Translations under genes and position numbers: made by a program
Shown here: in pieces, positions 25,201 to 35,829 of the stretch
How positions within the stretch are numbered: the first letter of the stretch is position 1
Layout: each line of letters opens with the position of its first letter
Notes under the pieces: model-generated
Databases searched by the model: none
Told to the model about the DNA's origin: nothing
Seen by the model: only the letters and a program-made list of their open reading frames with translations
Assembly: GCA_036346395.1 (NCBI GenBank)
Contig: CM070602.1
Coordinates: forward strand, 21,523,098-21,587,097
DNA: 64,000 bases
Direction: 5' to 3'
Origin: Hsuehochloa calcarea
Lineage: Eukaryota; Streptophyta; Magnoliopsida; Poales; Poaceae

Positions 25201-27685
25201 TAAAGTTCATTGTTTGGATTTATGTCTCTTACTGGAATGCTTTAGTAGGGACGTAGAGTAGTGTGTGGTACTCACATGGAACTAGCCTTTGCTGGTGCTA
25301 TTAAAACTAACCTGGATTAACTCCAGCAAAACATGATTGACAAACTGACAAAGAGCTTTGTTGACAATGTGACATGAATCTCACGAATAGTAGTCAGTGC
25401 TTCGAATAGGCATTGTTGAGTGGTGGTCTTCACGTTTTGAAATCAACTCACTTGTCCCTGTGCTTGAGAGCCATCTCTACTCTTTCGTTAAGCAAGGATT
25501 TTCTAGCTCCTTTGGTCTACTCTGCCATCCAGAATTGTTTTTTAGTGTCATACAAAATGTCTAACCCTGCCTGTTGAGCTGGAGAAAAGTTGGTGCACTG
25601 TCATTTTTACCTTTCTGTTATTGCTGGTGCGCTCATGGTTATCTCCCAACTAGTTGGTTTTGCTAAGTCTCTCTTCCTTTTATTGAATTTGTGCTTTGTA
25701 GAGTTGATCTTTCTTCTGTTCGGAGGATTGAATGAATTAATTTAAATTGTCTTGCTCAAGCATGTTCACAAATGGCTGTGCATGGGCATTTAACTTAGGG
25801 ATTCCTGTTTCTCAAACTCCATTAAACCCCTTTATCTTTGAAAGTTCGTGTGGAGAAGAAGGTCTTCAGTTGTTAATTCTCACATGCAATATTCTTAAAG
25901 GGGTGGTGTGCTGGGTTACCTGGAGTATATTAGGATTGCTGCAAAGAGGTATCGGAAACAGAAGTATTTTGACTTACAACAGGACGAGTCATGCTTACTG
26001 TTTAGGAATATTTGGCAGTTTAGTTGCTTCTTTTCTTATTTCATAAGACTTGATAGAAACAGTGTTAGCTGTTCAAACCTTGCGTGCATAAGTGAGAGCA
26101 TGCCTAACTGCCTATACAATGAATTTAAACTCGCGTAAAAAAAGAATTTAAACAATAAGCACTCATGGAATTTAATGAGCTACCCTTTCAGGTATGTCCC
26201 ATCTGTGCTACAAGGGTTGGGATGGACTTGATAGGCCACTTGACAATGCAGCATGGGAACTACTTCAAGATATCCTTTTTTTGTACCTTCACTCTATACT
26301 TCTGCCAATGAGCACATGTGATTTTTCATTTTTACAATATGTTCAGTTGAAAATACATGGGCTTCTTGCGAACACAATTTACACATTGCTTTCCTTAATG
26401 AATAATACATGCAACGCCAGCGCAGACTCCGAAAAATATCTTCAGGGTCCTGTTCTTTGCTGTCTTTGTTGAGAAAGGACTTCAGAGACGGCAGTTTACA
26501 GTCCTTTCTTGGTGGATCAACCTATGTATCTAATCCTCCCGCTGCAGCACCAGATCCATTTTTGTCATCTTTAATTTGTAGTTTGCCTGTGGCTGAACCA
26601 TCCAAAGATTTACATCCCGACCCATCTGACAATAACTTTTTGCTAAATAAATTCCCAGATGAAAAGATTGTAGAGAGGTATGTCACCTCGAGCTTTGTTC
26701 TTTCTGCCGCCTCACTCAGCTCCCTCTTTGCCACGATACCACTGTATCTGGTCAGTGGATAATAGTTTTCCACATTATATTCCATTGTTTTTTTTTGGGG
26801 GTCCTTGTGCGTAACATAATTATCTTCTTATTATGGTGTGTCAACCAATACACATTTCTGTCACCCAAGCATGAACAAAATTACATAGCCTTGACACTAA
26901 TTAGTTATACTAGTTATTTTTTTAATTATATTTGTAAATTACCTGGCATTGTTATATGCTTCATTTTTCAATGGATTACTTATTTCTTTTCTGATGCTAT
27001 GATGTGTTTTGTTTTGATTATCATCATTCTTATGTTTGTTTGCATCGGTTGCTTTTAAAATAAATAGGTTAAGAATCATGCTCTGAAGGTCTATTAATTG
27101 ATTATTAATATTGTGGCCCTTATGGTTTACCTGTTGGATTCATCATACTTAAATGATGTCTCATCATGTTTTCTTGCCACTTCTTTTCACAAGCTGTTGA
27201 AATAAGTCTTCAGTCTCTTGAAAACAAAGATAGGCATAATAGGTAACACAGAAGGAGCAAAGCCAGAATTACTTTCTAGTGGAAAGATTGTGTGCTGAAA
27301 GTTTTTTTACAAAAGTTTTTATTTCTCCATAACATCCCACACTCAAACCTACACTTAATTGCTGCTCAGCTGGTTGATTGCATTGTTGCTTAGCCCATCT
27401 CAATGCTCTTCTAAACTGGCATGTGAAATTTGCGAGCTGACCAAAAAGTCAAACCTTTCAAATCGATGCACATTTCGCTGTCATAATGCCTCTTGTATGA
27501 CAACTTTTTTGCCTTTAGGGTAACTATAGTTCATTCTTCAGTGTCTAATCTTGATTAAATTGCTGTGGTGAACTTACAGACCTGAACCATCTCTGTCGGA
27601 GAAGGATCAGAAGGAGAGGGCACAAAGGAGCGAATTTGTCCGTGGGCTTGTGCTCTCAACAATATTCGATGGTGATAGCTTGTAA
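22252..27685 (+). CDS. Di19: Protein DEHYDRATION-INDUCED 19 (Di19) family zinc-finger protein, 5 exons, 229 aa
   Basis: Exons: 22252-22330, 22432-22589, 26192-26269, 26409-26677 and 27580-27685 (690 nt, in frame throughout). The start lies in a good context (gccATGG). Residues about 52-72 form the first Di19 finger (CPFC ... CCHIDDEH) and about 81-100 the second (CPICATRVG ... HLTMQH). A basic MQRQRRLRK run (106-114) is a likely nuclear signal, and the C-terminal part has RKDFRDGSLQSFLGG and a conserved tail ending LVLSTIFDGDSL, both typical of Di19. The family comprises nuclear, drought/salt/ABA-related zinc-finger proteins that bind DNA and are phosphorylated by calcium-dependent kinases; this is family knowledge, not shown here. 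Introns 1, 2 and 4 are GT-AG; intron 3 is AT-AC. Intron 2 is 3602 nt and holds a hAT MITE. An aataaa lies at 28075. Confidence 0.93.
23526..23699. mobile_element. hAT MITE in Di19 intron 2
   Basis: A 174-bp element with 10-bp inverted ends (CATAGTTACC at both termini) flanked by an 8-bp duplication, gactaggc and gactagac (7 of 8). Its interior has several gaaccgg/ccggttt motifs. There is no coding capacity. It lies well away from both splice sites. Confidence 0.75.
26270..26408 (+). other. AT-AC U12-type intron (Di19 intron 3, 139 nt)
   Basis: The intron begins ATATCCTTTTT directly after the codon AAG, matching the U12 5' splice site ATATCCTT. It ends AC directly before ATG CAA CGC. TTCCTTAAT at 26391-26399, matching the U12 branch-site consensus (TTCCTTAAY), lies about 10-12 nt before the 3' end, the spacing U12 introns require. 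Removing exactly this segment joins HGNYFK to MQRQRRL in frame, as in Di19 proteins. No GT-AG pair restores the frame at this junction. Confidence 0.88.
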
Positions 27686-28100
27686 GAGAGATCGTCGACC
27701 TGGTAGCGGCTGCATGACATAGTCAAGGAACACTACACAGCAGAATTATCTGCATTGCTGCAACCTTGTGAAGACCAACAGGAGTTCCATCAAGTTATGT
27801 ATTTACGTAAGTATGTATGTACTTATGTATGTTTTATCTCCCTGCATTGCCCAGAGCGCAGCAGGAGAGTAGGGGAGGAAGATCTTGTATTCCAACCTCA
27901 CACGTCGAATAAATGAGGACACTGTGTCCTTGGAATGGCATTGTGCATATATGGAGAGGGGAGAGCTATTTAATCATTGTAATAATACGCAGTGTTGTAT
28001 ACTGTATTTCATCCTATTCGTATGTGAAACTGCTTTGTTGTATTCCCTTCATGGCACCGCCAGCCTTGGAGTGAAATAAAAGCAATGAATTCAGCATGTC
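27686..28100 (+). other. Di19 3' untranslated region
   Basis: Non-coding after the TAA at 27683-27685. A polyadenylation-type aataaa lies in gtgaaataaaagc at about 28075, near a plausible transcript end. Nothing else was seen. Confidence 0.5.
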
Positions 28101-28490
28101 TTGGGGGAAGATAGTCATTAACCGTTACCTTGTTATGCTATCGCTGTTCACCTCGCATAAGCAAAAGCACAAATGTATACATGAAAAGGTGTCTGTATAG
28201 TAAATTTTGGTCGATGGAAGATGTTTGAGAGGAAAACTGTGTTACCTTATTATAGTAGGGTGCGGGCTACATTGGATTGTTCTGTTCTTTTCTTTCTTTG
28301 TTTGATCTCCGTTGATGCTCTAATTGGACTTGTACCTGAAACAAGAGAAGCTGTAATGTTAATGAGCAAGAAGCTTTCCGGAGCCTTAAAAATAAACTTA
28401 CACAAAGCGGAGACGTCATTGTTGTCAGGCTAAGAGATGATGATGTACAATGCCACATAAAAAGGGGAGTCATGCTTGAAGTCTTTTGCG

Positions 28491-28878
28491 TCTTTTTGAA
28501 ACATAACAACAAAATTAGTCTCTTTATATCCAAAATAACAAAAATAGCATCTACCACACAAAATCACCGTCAAAAGCAACGTGTCGAGCTCCTCAGCCCA
28601 CGGTAGGCGGCTGCACGCACCTGCATCAGCAGCCGCCGCTTTGCGCCCATCCGACTGTCGCGTCGTGCATCGCCAACCTGTCACGGATTGAGCGCGTGGC
28701 AGGGAGCCTGTCATGTCTGGGTGCGCGGCGGCCACCTGCCTCTGGCTAGGAGCTCGACACGTGGCTTCACAGACTGGGTAAGTGACATGTGGTTTTTTGC
28801 AGTGCTTTTGCGTAGGAGTGTCTTTTTTATTATTTTGGGCACGAGGAGGCTAGTTTTACTATTGCGTTTCAAAAAGAG
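28491..28878. mobile_element. Inverted-repeat (foldback) element, about 390 bp
   Basis: The left arm (28491-28598), starting tctttttgaaac and running to gtgtcgagctcct, is repeated as its reverse complement at about 28743-28878 (aggagctcgacac ... gtttcaaaaaga). Arms are about 110-135 bp with mismatches and small indels; the GC-rich loop is about 145 bp. Long arms and a short loop suggest a Mutator-like or foldback MITE. No clear target duplication was found, so the outer limits are approximate. Confidence 0.6.
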
Positions 28879-29627
28879 GTTAAATCAGCTAAAAACTCAC
28901 TCGTACCCTGTAGAAGGGATCCGGATTGTCTGCAGATCGCAGAGAGGTCTCGGGCGTCAAAGAACATGAGTCTCACATGAGAATTACTGCACGACAACAG
29001 CTTTCACTGTAGTATAGTACGTGATGGTGTTGTGTGAAAGAACTGTACTGTAGTGTTAATCTGAACCATTAAATTTGAATGGGCGGTTGAAAAACGCTCC
29101 AAATGTGGAGTATTATTCATCCTCTGTATCCAATACAGAGAGAGGATCGAACCCTGGAGAAGAGTACATTTACCTGCAGTCCATATGTTTTGGTGTAGCT
29201 GCAAGCAGCTAGCTGAGCCTGCGCGCTTGGTCACGGCCGGCCTTCAGATTTTTCACTAGGGTGTCTCTGGAGGTGACACTAGGCTCTGCATGACGAGACT
29301 GCATCTCTACTGTCGTTTGAGTGTTTTCTTTCAGAAAGCAAGGTGCAGGCTTGCAGGGATTTCAATTTTCACGGAGATTGCTGTAATTGAATTCTAGCTT
29401 CAGGCAATGCTAGTTTAATACGCATGAAACACTTGCTAACAAATGTAGGGCTGTTTGGAACGCATGGGTTTCAAATTAACTTTACATGAATTTCACCGGA
29501 AACATTTCACTAATTTTTCTAGAAAAATTACATTTTGATCATGCCCCAACGGCCGAGGCACAGAGAAGCAATAGGGGATAGCAAGCCAAAGGATGGAGTG
29601 GGAGGGGGAGAATACCAAATTGCCAGT
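28879..29627. other. Non-coding intergenic stretch
   Basis: No gene or clear element was seen. Short AT-rich segments around 29010-29140 look MITE-like but lack definable ends. Confidence 0.35.
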
Positions 29628-29635
29628 AATTTACA

Positions 29636-29871
29636 CGGATGAAAAACCATATTGTTTGACTGCCGTATTCGATAGGATATGAATATGATATATATTTTTC
29701 CATCCGATTAACAACTTCTCTCATATTCATATTTGCATGAAAAATATGGATGCGAATATGGTATGGAATTTTCACATTCGAATTGTTATTTTATCCGAAC
29801 TAACTATTCGTATTCGAATTTGACGAAGCAATATAAGTATTTTATTGCAGTATGCCTAATTAGTTAGATGG

Positions 29872-29960
<89 letters not shown>

Positions 29961-30246
29961 TAATTTAATGTGAATTCATGTTCCTTCATGTGAAATAAAT
30001 TGATTCGAATGATTAAGTGTGACGTTACAAGGATAAAGCGTCACTAATATCTTCATATTACATAGGTTATGATGGTATCCAGATCCTACCGAATTGAGGA
30101 GATATTCGATTCGCATTTGTATTCGTTATGCCATTTGATTCGTATTTGTATCAAGCATATTCGAATTTGTATTTGTACTCGCTTAAAATACAAATACAAA
30201 TATAATTTCACCACTATTTAATTCATATTCGATCCGTTTTCACCCA
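29636..30246. mobile_element. Short non-autonomous hAT element containing a TA microsatellite
   Basis: The left end is CGGATGAAAA and the reverse complement of the right end is TGGGTGAAAACGG, similar to the Ac-like element at 14431. Flanks are aatttaca (29628-29635) and tatttaca (30247-30254), an 8-bp duplication with one mismatch. Subterminal attcg/gaatacga motifs resemble those of the 14431 element. There is no transposase. Confidence 0.65.
29874..29956. repeat. Long (TA)n microsatellite
   Basis: About 83 bp of uninterrupted TA dinucleotide repeat inside the small hAT element. Confidence 0.95.
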
Positions 30247-30281
30247 TATTTACAGCAGCTCGGCATCGGCGTGTACTTAGC

Positions 30282-33200
30282 TGTAACATCCCAAAAATTT
30301 GGCATGTTTTAAAGTTTTAAAAGAAAAATAACCATTTGAATTTTTCTACTAAAGTTAAAGCTTAATTAGAAATTTCAGAGATCAAAAACAATTTAATATG
30401 ATTAATTCCAACATCAACTATTATCAAAATTATTTTATTTGGATTCTATGGGCTTAGATATATTTTATAGAATTTTCTAGGATTTTTCTGAGTGCATTTG
30501 CTATTTTCTAATTGCCTTTTTGGATTTTCTGCTATTTTCTAAAAAGAAAACATATTAATTTTCCCGAATAAGAATGTCAAGCCCATCATCGCTCCAGACC
30601 ACCACCTCCTCCGCCCAACTCCCGCGCCCGGCCTTTTTCACATGCAGCATGGCCACGCCAAGGCTGCCCGGCCCTTCGCCAAGGCTTCGCCTCTGCCCGG
30701 TGGCCTGGCTGGCTGGGCCACGCCCTCACGCTTCTCCCATCGACCGGTGGTCCCACCATCGCCACCACTGTTTTCTCCGGGACTCTTCCCGTCCGAGTCT
30801 CGCCGCCGCCGCTGCCTCCGAAGTCGATCTCCTCTCCCGAGGCTATAAAGCACCCCGAGGCCCCTGTTCTCCTCGCCTGCCCTCCCTCTCGGCCCCAAGG
30901 TTGCCACGCCTCCTTCCTCCGTCCCGGCCACATTACATCAAGAACCACCGACGGTCACCGCTTCTTCGCGCCGCAATTCTCCACCTCCGTAGCTTCTCGC
31001 CGCGCCACCACCACCAATAGGATCGCAATACTCCGTGCTTCACCTACCTACCTTCGCTTTGGTCGCCGACGCTCTATCGCCGCTTTCACCGCCGTCCGAC
31101 AAAACACCGCCGCCACCGCCGTCATCTCTTCATCGCCACCGGTGAGCCGTCGCCGCCCGACCCACCACCACCACCCTCGCCGCCGCCTCCCCCGCTTCGC
31201 TTTTCTATTCCGCCGCCTCGCCGCCGCTGCCGCCGCCGCCATCGCAAAAAGTCGCTCGGCCGAAGCTTTCCTGGATCGGATCATGTCGGTCGGCCACCAG
31301 TACCACCTCGAGGTTGTGTCCCTCGTGGCGCCTCGTCAAGTCCTCGTCACCATCACGTGGCGGACTCCAAGTTTCCACCAAAACCAAATCGCTTGGACTC
31401 ACCCATGGTACACCTGTCACCTCCATGTGGGACCCACTTGCCGGCTGATTTTAATATCGGCCGAATTCCTCGACGTCATCCCGACGTCATATTCATCTTT
31501 TCGCTTGAAAATAAATCAGAAATTAAATTAAAATGCAAATTAGGGTTTTGATTTATTTTCAATCTTCCAAAGCCCATATCTTTTGCATCCGAACTCCGAT
31601 TGAGCCCATTCAAATTTGTAAATTCATCTAAATTCGAGCTCTATTTATTTATGATTTTTATTTAATTTTTGGAGTTGGTTTTATCTCTGTTTGATATTTA
31701 TTTGTTCTATTTGCTTATTTTACGAGTAGACGCTGCTACTTCGGAAGTTTTGAACAAGGAGAAGCACACCAAGATCAAGATCAATCCTGAATTTATTCCA
31801 AGGCAAGTCGTAGTCCTTTGATCATATTGATCCTATGATTTCAAAAGTATATTGTTTTATACAATTGCATGCTATCTTTATATCAATTGTTTTGGGTTTA
31901 GTTATTACCTGTTGTCATTATGCCTCCATTGAACATTTGAATGCCATGAATCCTTTGTCACCCTAGCTTGGATAATTTTAGTTGGACATATTTGTATCAC
32001 CAACATGGGTATCGTATTGTTGCTTAGTCAAGCTTAGTTGCGATGGGTTGTCATCACATGTGTCTTAATGATTTAATCTTGACTTAATGACTTATGGAAT
32101 TGTGGTGGTTAGCCACTGTTATTAAAACTTGTGTACCATGACAGGGATGGCATTGGTTCTATTTATTACAAAATTGTCTTCACTCAGGCGAGTGGATGGT
32201 GGATTGAGGGTGTGGATTTGACACGCTGTGGGTTCGTGGAAAGATCGCCTGAGTAACTTGCCAAGGACTTAATCTTGTGCGCCATTGAACTGAGCCTTAA
32301 CCGTACAACCACATGTCCTGTATGGGCGGGACCTAGCTGATTAATTTGCAATGTCTTAATTTTGGTTCTGTCTTGGAAGAGTGAGTTACGGGGTACGTGC
32401 TCACTACGGCGCAAGAGGGGGGCCCTGTCTAGTCGGATGGAGACATTCAGTGTTGAAACCTTAGCGCGTAATCAAGTTAAGAAGGAGCTTTGTAAAGGCT
32501 TTGTCACGTGCTCTAGCCCGCTACCCAAGGTAGTGAGCAAGTGGTATCGACGGATGCCAAACCAACTAGAGAAGTCGTGTCTTGTGGGTCAAGTCCGCAT
32601 AAACCTCTGCAGAGTGTAAAACTATTCGAATAGCCGTGTCCGCTGGTTATGGACGTGCTCGAAATTTCACACGGGAGATAGAGTTTCTTCCAAAAATGAG
32701 TCGGAGTGTGAATGGGAAGTTCACTTGATGAATATAATGTTTGTTCGGTGAATGGGTAATTCACTTGGTGGTTTGTTGATTGGTGAACGGGGAGTTCACT
32801 GGTCATTTGTTGGTTGGTCAGTGAATGGTTAGTTCACTGGTTGTTTCAAAGAACTTGTTTACTTATTTAGTATTCTTTTCAATTACGCATTTCAATCTAT
32901 TTATGGTATTTGTTAAATGTTGTTTTCTGCAAAATAACCATATAGCTATCGCTTGGTAAGCCTTGCATGAATACTATTTGCATACATTTCCTACTACTCT
33001 TGAGTGCTTTATGTACTCACGGCTCATGCCTTTGTTGATCGCTTGAAGAATATCAAGTCGCATGTGAGTTCTTTCGTAATCAAGATGTTGAAGGTTTTAT
33101 GGATTAGGATGCGTTCTCCACTCGATTGCTCGTGGGCATGTTGATTGGCCTTTCCAAGTTTCTCGTTCCGCTGCAAGAGTTTATTTGTTTCTTTAGCCCT

Positions 33201-33387
33201 GCGTGGCAAGTTAAGTAAACATTGACCATAAGGTCCAGTTATTATTATTTGTTATTTTGAGATCTTTCTAGTTAAATCGAATAAATGGATGGTATTCCAT
33301 CACTGTTTCCTGTGTGAGCTAGCTACTGATCTGGGACTAGTTCAGAATACACAGAGGGTTCCTGAGATGTATTTTCGGGTCCCGACA
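30282..33387 (+). repeat. 5' LTR of the gag-only gypsy element
   Basis: 3106 bp. It contains a GC-rich block (30580-31350) around a TATA-like tataaa (30844-30849), then AT-rich leader sequence. Long frames in the GC-rich block are composition artefacts. Confidence 0.92.
30844..30849 (+). promoter_or_regulatory. Putative LTR TATA box
   Basis: tataaa within gaggctataaagcaccccg, conserved at the same place in the right LTR (36402-36407). Inferred from position only. Confidence 0.45.
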
Positions 33388-33391
33388 GAGG

Positions 33392-33403
33392 TGGTATCAG
33401 AGC
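33392..33403 (+). other. Primer-binding site (initiator Met tRNA)
   Basis: TGGTATCAGAGC, four bases after the 5' LTR end. Confidence 0.9.
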
Positions 33404-33659
33404 CATATCGACTGTAGAACGCAACCTTAGTTAGCATGGTCGTTTTAGTCAAAGTTTCAAAACTTATTTTCTAAATCAAATCAACTGAATCTGACTTAAG
33501 TTGTTCTTTTCTGATCTATTCTATTCTGATCTCATCTCAATCTATTCTATTCTTACCACCTTCTATTTCTCCTCATCTTGTGCTAGAGATCTTGTCTCTT
33601 GTCTTATCAGAATGGTATTTGGTGATCTTAATTTGACAGTCTTATCCTGTTAATTTCTC

Positions 33660-35560
33660 TAGATGGTGCAAGTGTATCGCGATCAAAGAGGCGATTGGCC
33701 TGGAGTTCTTCATTGCTTGTTACAAAGTTTGGGAACAACTAGAGGTGCAACTTACTTCACCAAGGAAAGGAAAGTGAAGGGACACATAACTGGATATGAG
33801 ACAAGAGTGTACTTCATTGTGAGGATTGAAGCCACCTCCGCCATCACAAAGATGAAGTGCTACGACAAGCTTGAGGACATGTCGTGATCATAGTTGCCCG
33901 CAAAGCCGCTCAAGGATTTGCAGATTGCATCGGATCGCTTTGTCCAAGTTGGTTCGCAAGTATGTGATGCAAATAGCGCCGCATCACCATCCTCGAGCAA
34001 GAAGTCGCCGCCCACCACTAGCTTCACCGCCGCCACCTACTCTACCCAAATTCTCAAGAAAGGCGTCGAATCACCGGCAATCGTCAGGAGTATCTCCACC
34101 ACTTCGTGCCAGCTGTTCGTCCAGAGTCTCCTATAGCAGTTCGCAACTCGTGGGTGTTCTACAAATGATTCGTAACTGTGGTTGAAGAGTCTTCGCTCTC
34201 TAGTCCAGTGGGAGCCGCCCTATTAGTGTTTTAGTAGCGCTTTTAGATCGTTGTTGCAATAGGTCTTTATTTTGGTTGTGTGCAAGTGAGAGTCAGCAGC
34301 TTTTTGCCAAGCATTATGTTGCAATGATCGCACTAAGCTTTTGATTTGAAAAGTTTATTTGTTCTTTCATAGCCCTTCACTATGCTTTCTTGTCTCTTGT
34401 CTTGGGTTTAACTGTTTCCCTACTTAAGCCGCTCCATCTACCATATCTTGTCTATCTCATCTATCGTGCTATTCCTCTCGCCTACATAGCTTTTCTACCT
34501 TATCTAACAAACTCGTGGAGAGGCATCGCAGATGGTTGACACTGCAACACATCGAGCCAGACTCACGAGATGGTGCCCATGCCAACGCCAACACTAGTGG
34601 CCACCACCACCCTTGGAACTACGTAACCCAAAGATGGCACAACTACTAGCACCAAACTCAATTCATGAGCGCAATGATGCAAAACATGAACAATATGATG
34701 ACTCAAAGAAAGTCGATCGCCACCAAATAGTCACTGTTGAATCGTAATAATCGTAACAATCAAGCGACCGCTTCCACCGTCACTCATCATCATTCCAAGT
34801 TTGCAGAATTTATGAGGACTCGTCCGCCTACATTTTCTCATTCGTCAGAACCTTTGGACGCAGAAGATTGGCTTCGCTCCGTTGAGAAAAAGCTCGCCAT
34901 TGCCCAATGCAATAATCATGAGAAAGTTCTTTATGCCTCACATCAATTGGAAGGTACACCAGAATGGTGGGAAAACTACACCGCACTCATGAGAATTCAC
35001 AAGCCATTACTTGGGGAGAATTTTCAATGGCGTTTCGTCAAGCTCATGTTCCAGATGGTATAGTGGAAATGAAGAAGAATGAATTTCGTGAACTACAGCA
35101 AGGAAATATGTCTTTGGGTGAATATCTCAACAAGTTCACTCAACTTTCTCGCTATGCTCCGTAAGATGTTGCGACGATAATGCACGCCGGTTTATTCAAG
35201 CGTGGACTCAACCCCGCTTTGAAGGTACAAGTTATCGGAATGACTACGTTGATTTTCAAAGACATGGTGGATAAAACCGTATTTATAGAAGATTCTCGCC
35301 GTGAGTTGGACGAATCTCGCAAAGGAAAATGATACAACATGGAGTTCATCGAGTCACTACAAAGAGTCGTGACCAATACCCATCACCTTTTCGTGCTAGC
35401 AATTCATCCGCGGATTCGTAACCCCGCCCCAAGATCGCATGCAGAAACTCAGAATTTCCAATTTCAATAACAAGAATAATCATCACCTCAGAGGACCAAC
35501 AATCCTCGCAGCAGAGTTATTTGTTTCCATTGCCATGAGACAGTCATTATGCCAACAAAT
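33660..35560 (+). pseudogene. Retrotransposon gag remnant
   Basis: The block at 34737-35164 reads as a Retrotrans_gag domain (FMRTRPPTFSHSSEPLDAEDW, then LASHQLEG-like and GEYLNKFTQLSRYAP) with a frameshift near 35020 and a stop at 35162-35164. Coding similarity continues to about 35330 (MHAGLFKRGLNPALK). A broken zinc-knuckle relic (CFHCHE) lies near 35530. The upstream frame at 33663-33887 (MVQVYRDQRGDW...) is element-specific and unrecognised. No pol follows. Confidence 0.7.
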
Positions 35561-35817
35561 GTCCGCAGGCAAGGGCCAACACCAATTCCTTTCAATTTGG
35601 GACCTACCTACCAGACTTCTATGCCAGAGCAGGAGAGGAATGCCTCAAACTCCTAACCAAGCTTCCGGACCCCATCCACCGCAAAGAAGAGGAAGATTGA
35701 ATCACGCCACCGCAGAAGAAGCTCAACAAGTTCGTAACGTCGCTTCGTAAGTTTTAAGTTAGACTCTGCGCTTAACCTATTCTCTAGCTGCACCAAATCT
35801 CGGGACGAGATTCCTAT

Positions 35818-35829
35818 TAAGGGGAGGTT
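35818..35829 (+). other. Polypurine tract
   Basis: taaggggaggtt immediately before the 3' LTR; site of plus-strand priming. Confidence 0.75.

Noticed and set aside
25747..26046. 99-codon frame in Di19 intron 2
   Set aside because: It overlaps no conserved Di19 sequence, has no splice partners and contains only non-descript hydrophobic sequence; consistent with chance.
26192..26410. GT-AG alternative for Di19 intron 3
   Set aside because: No GT near 26269 paired with an AG near 26408 keeps the Di19 frame; the AT-AC boundaries do so exactly.
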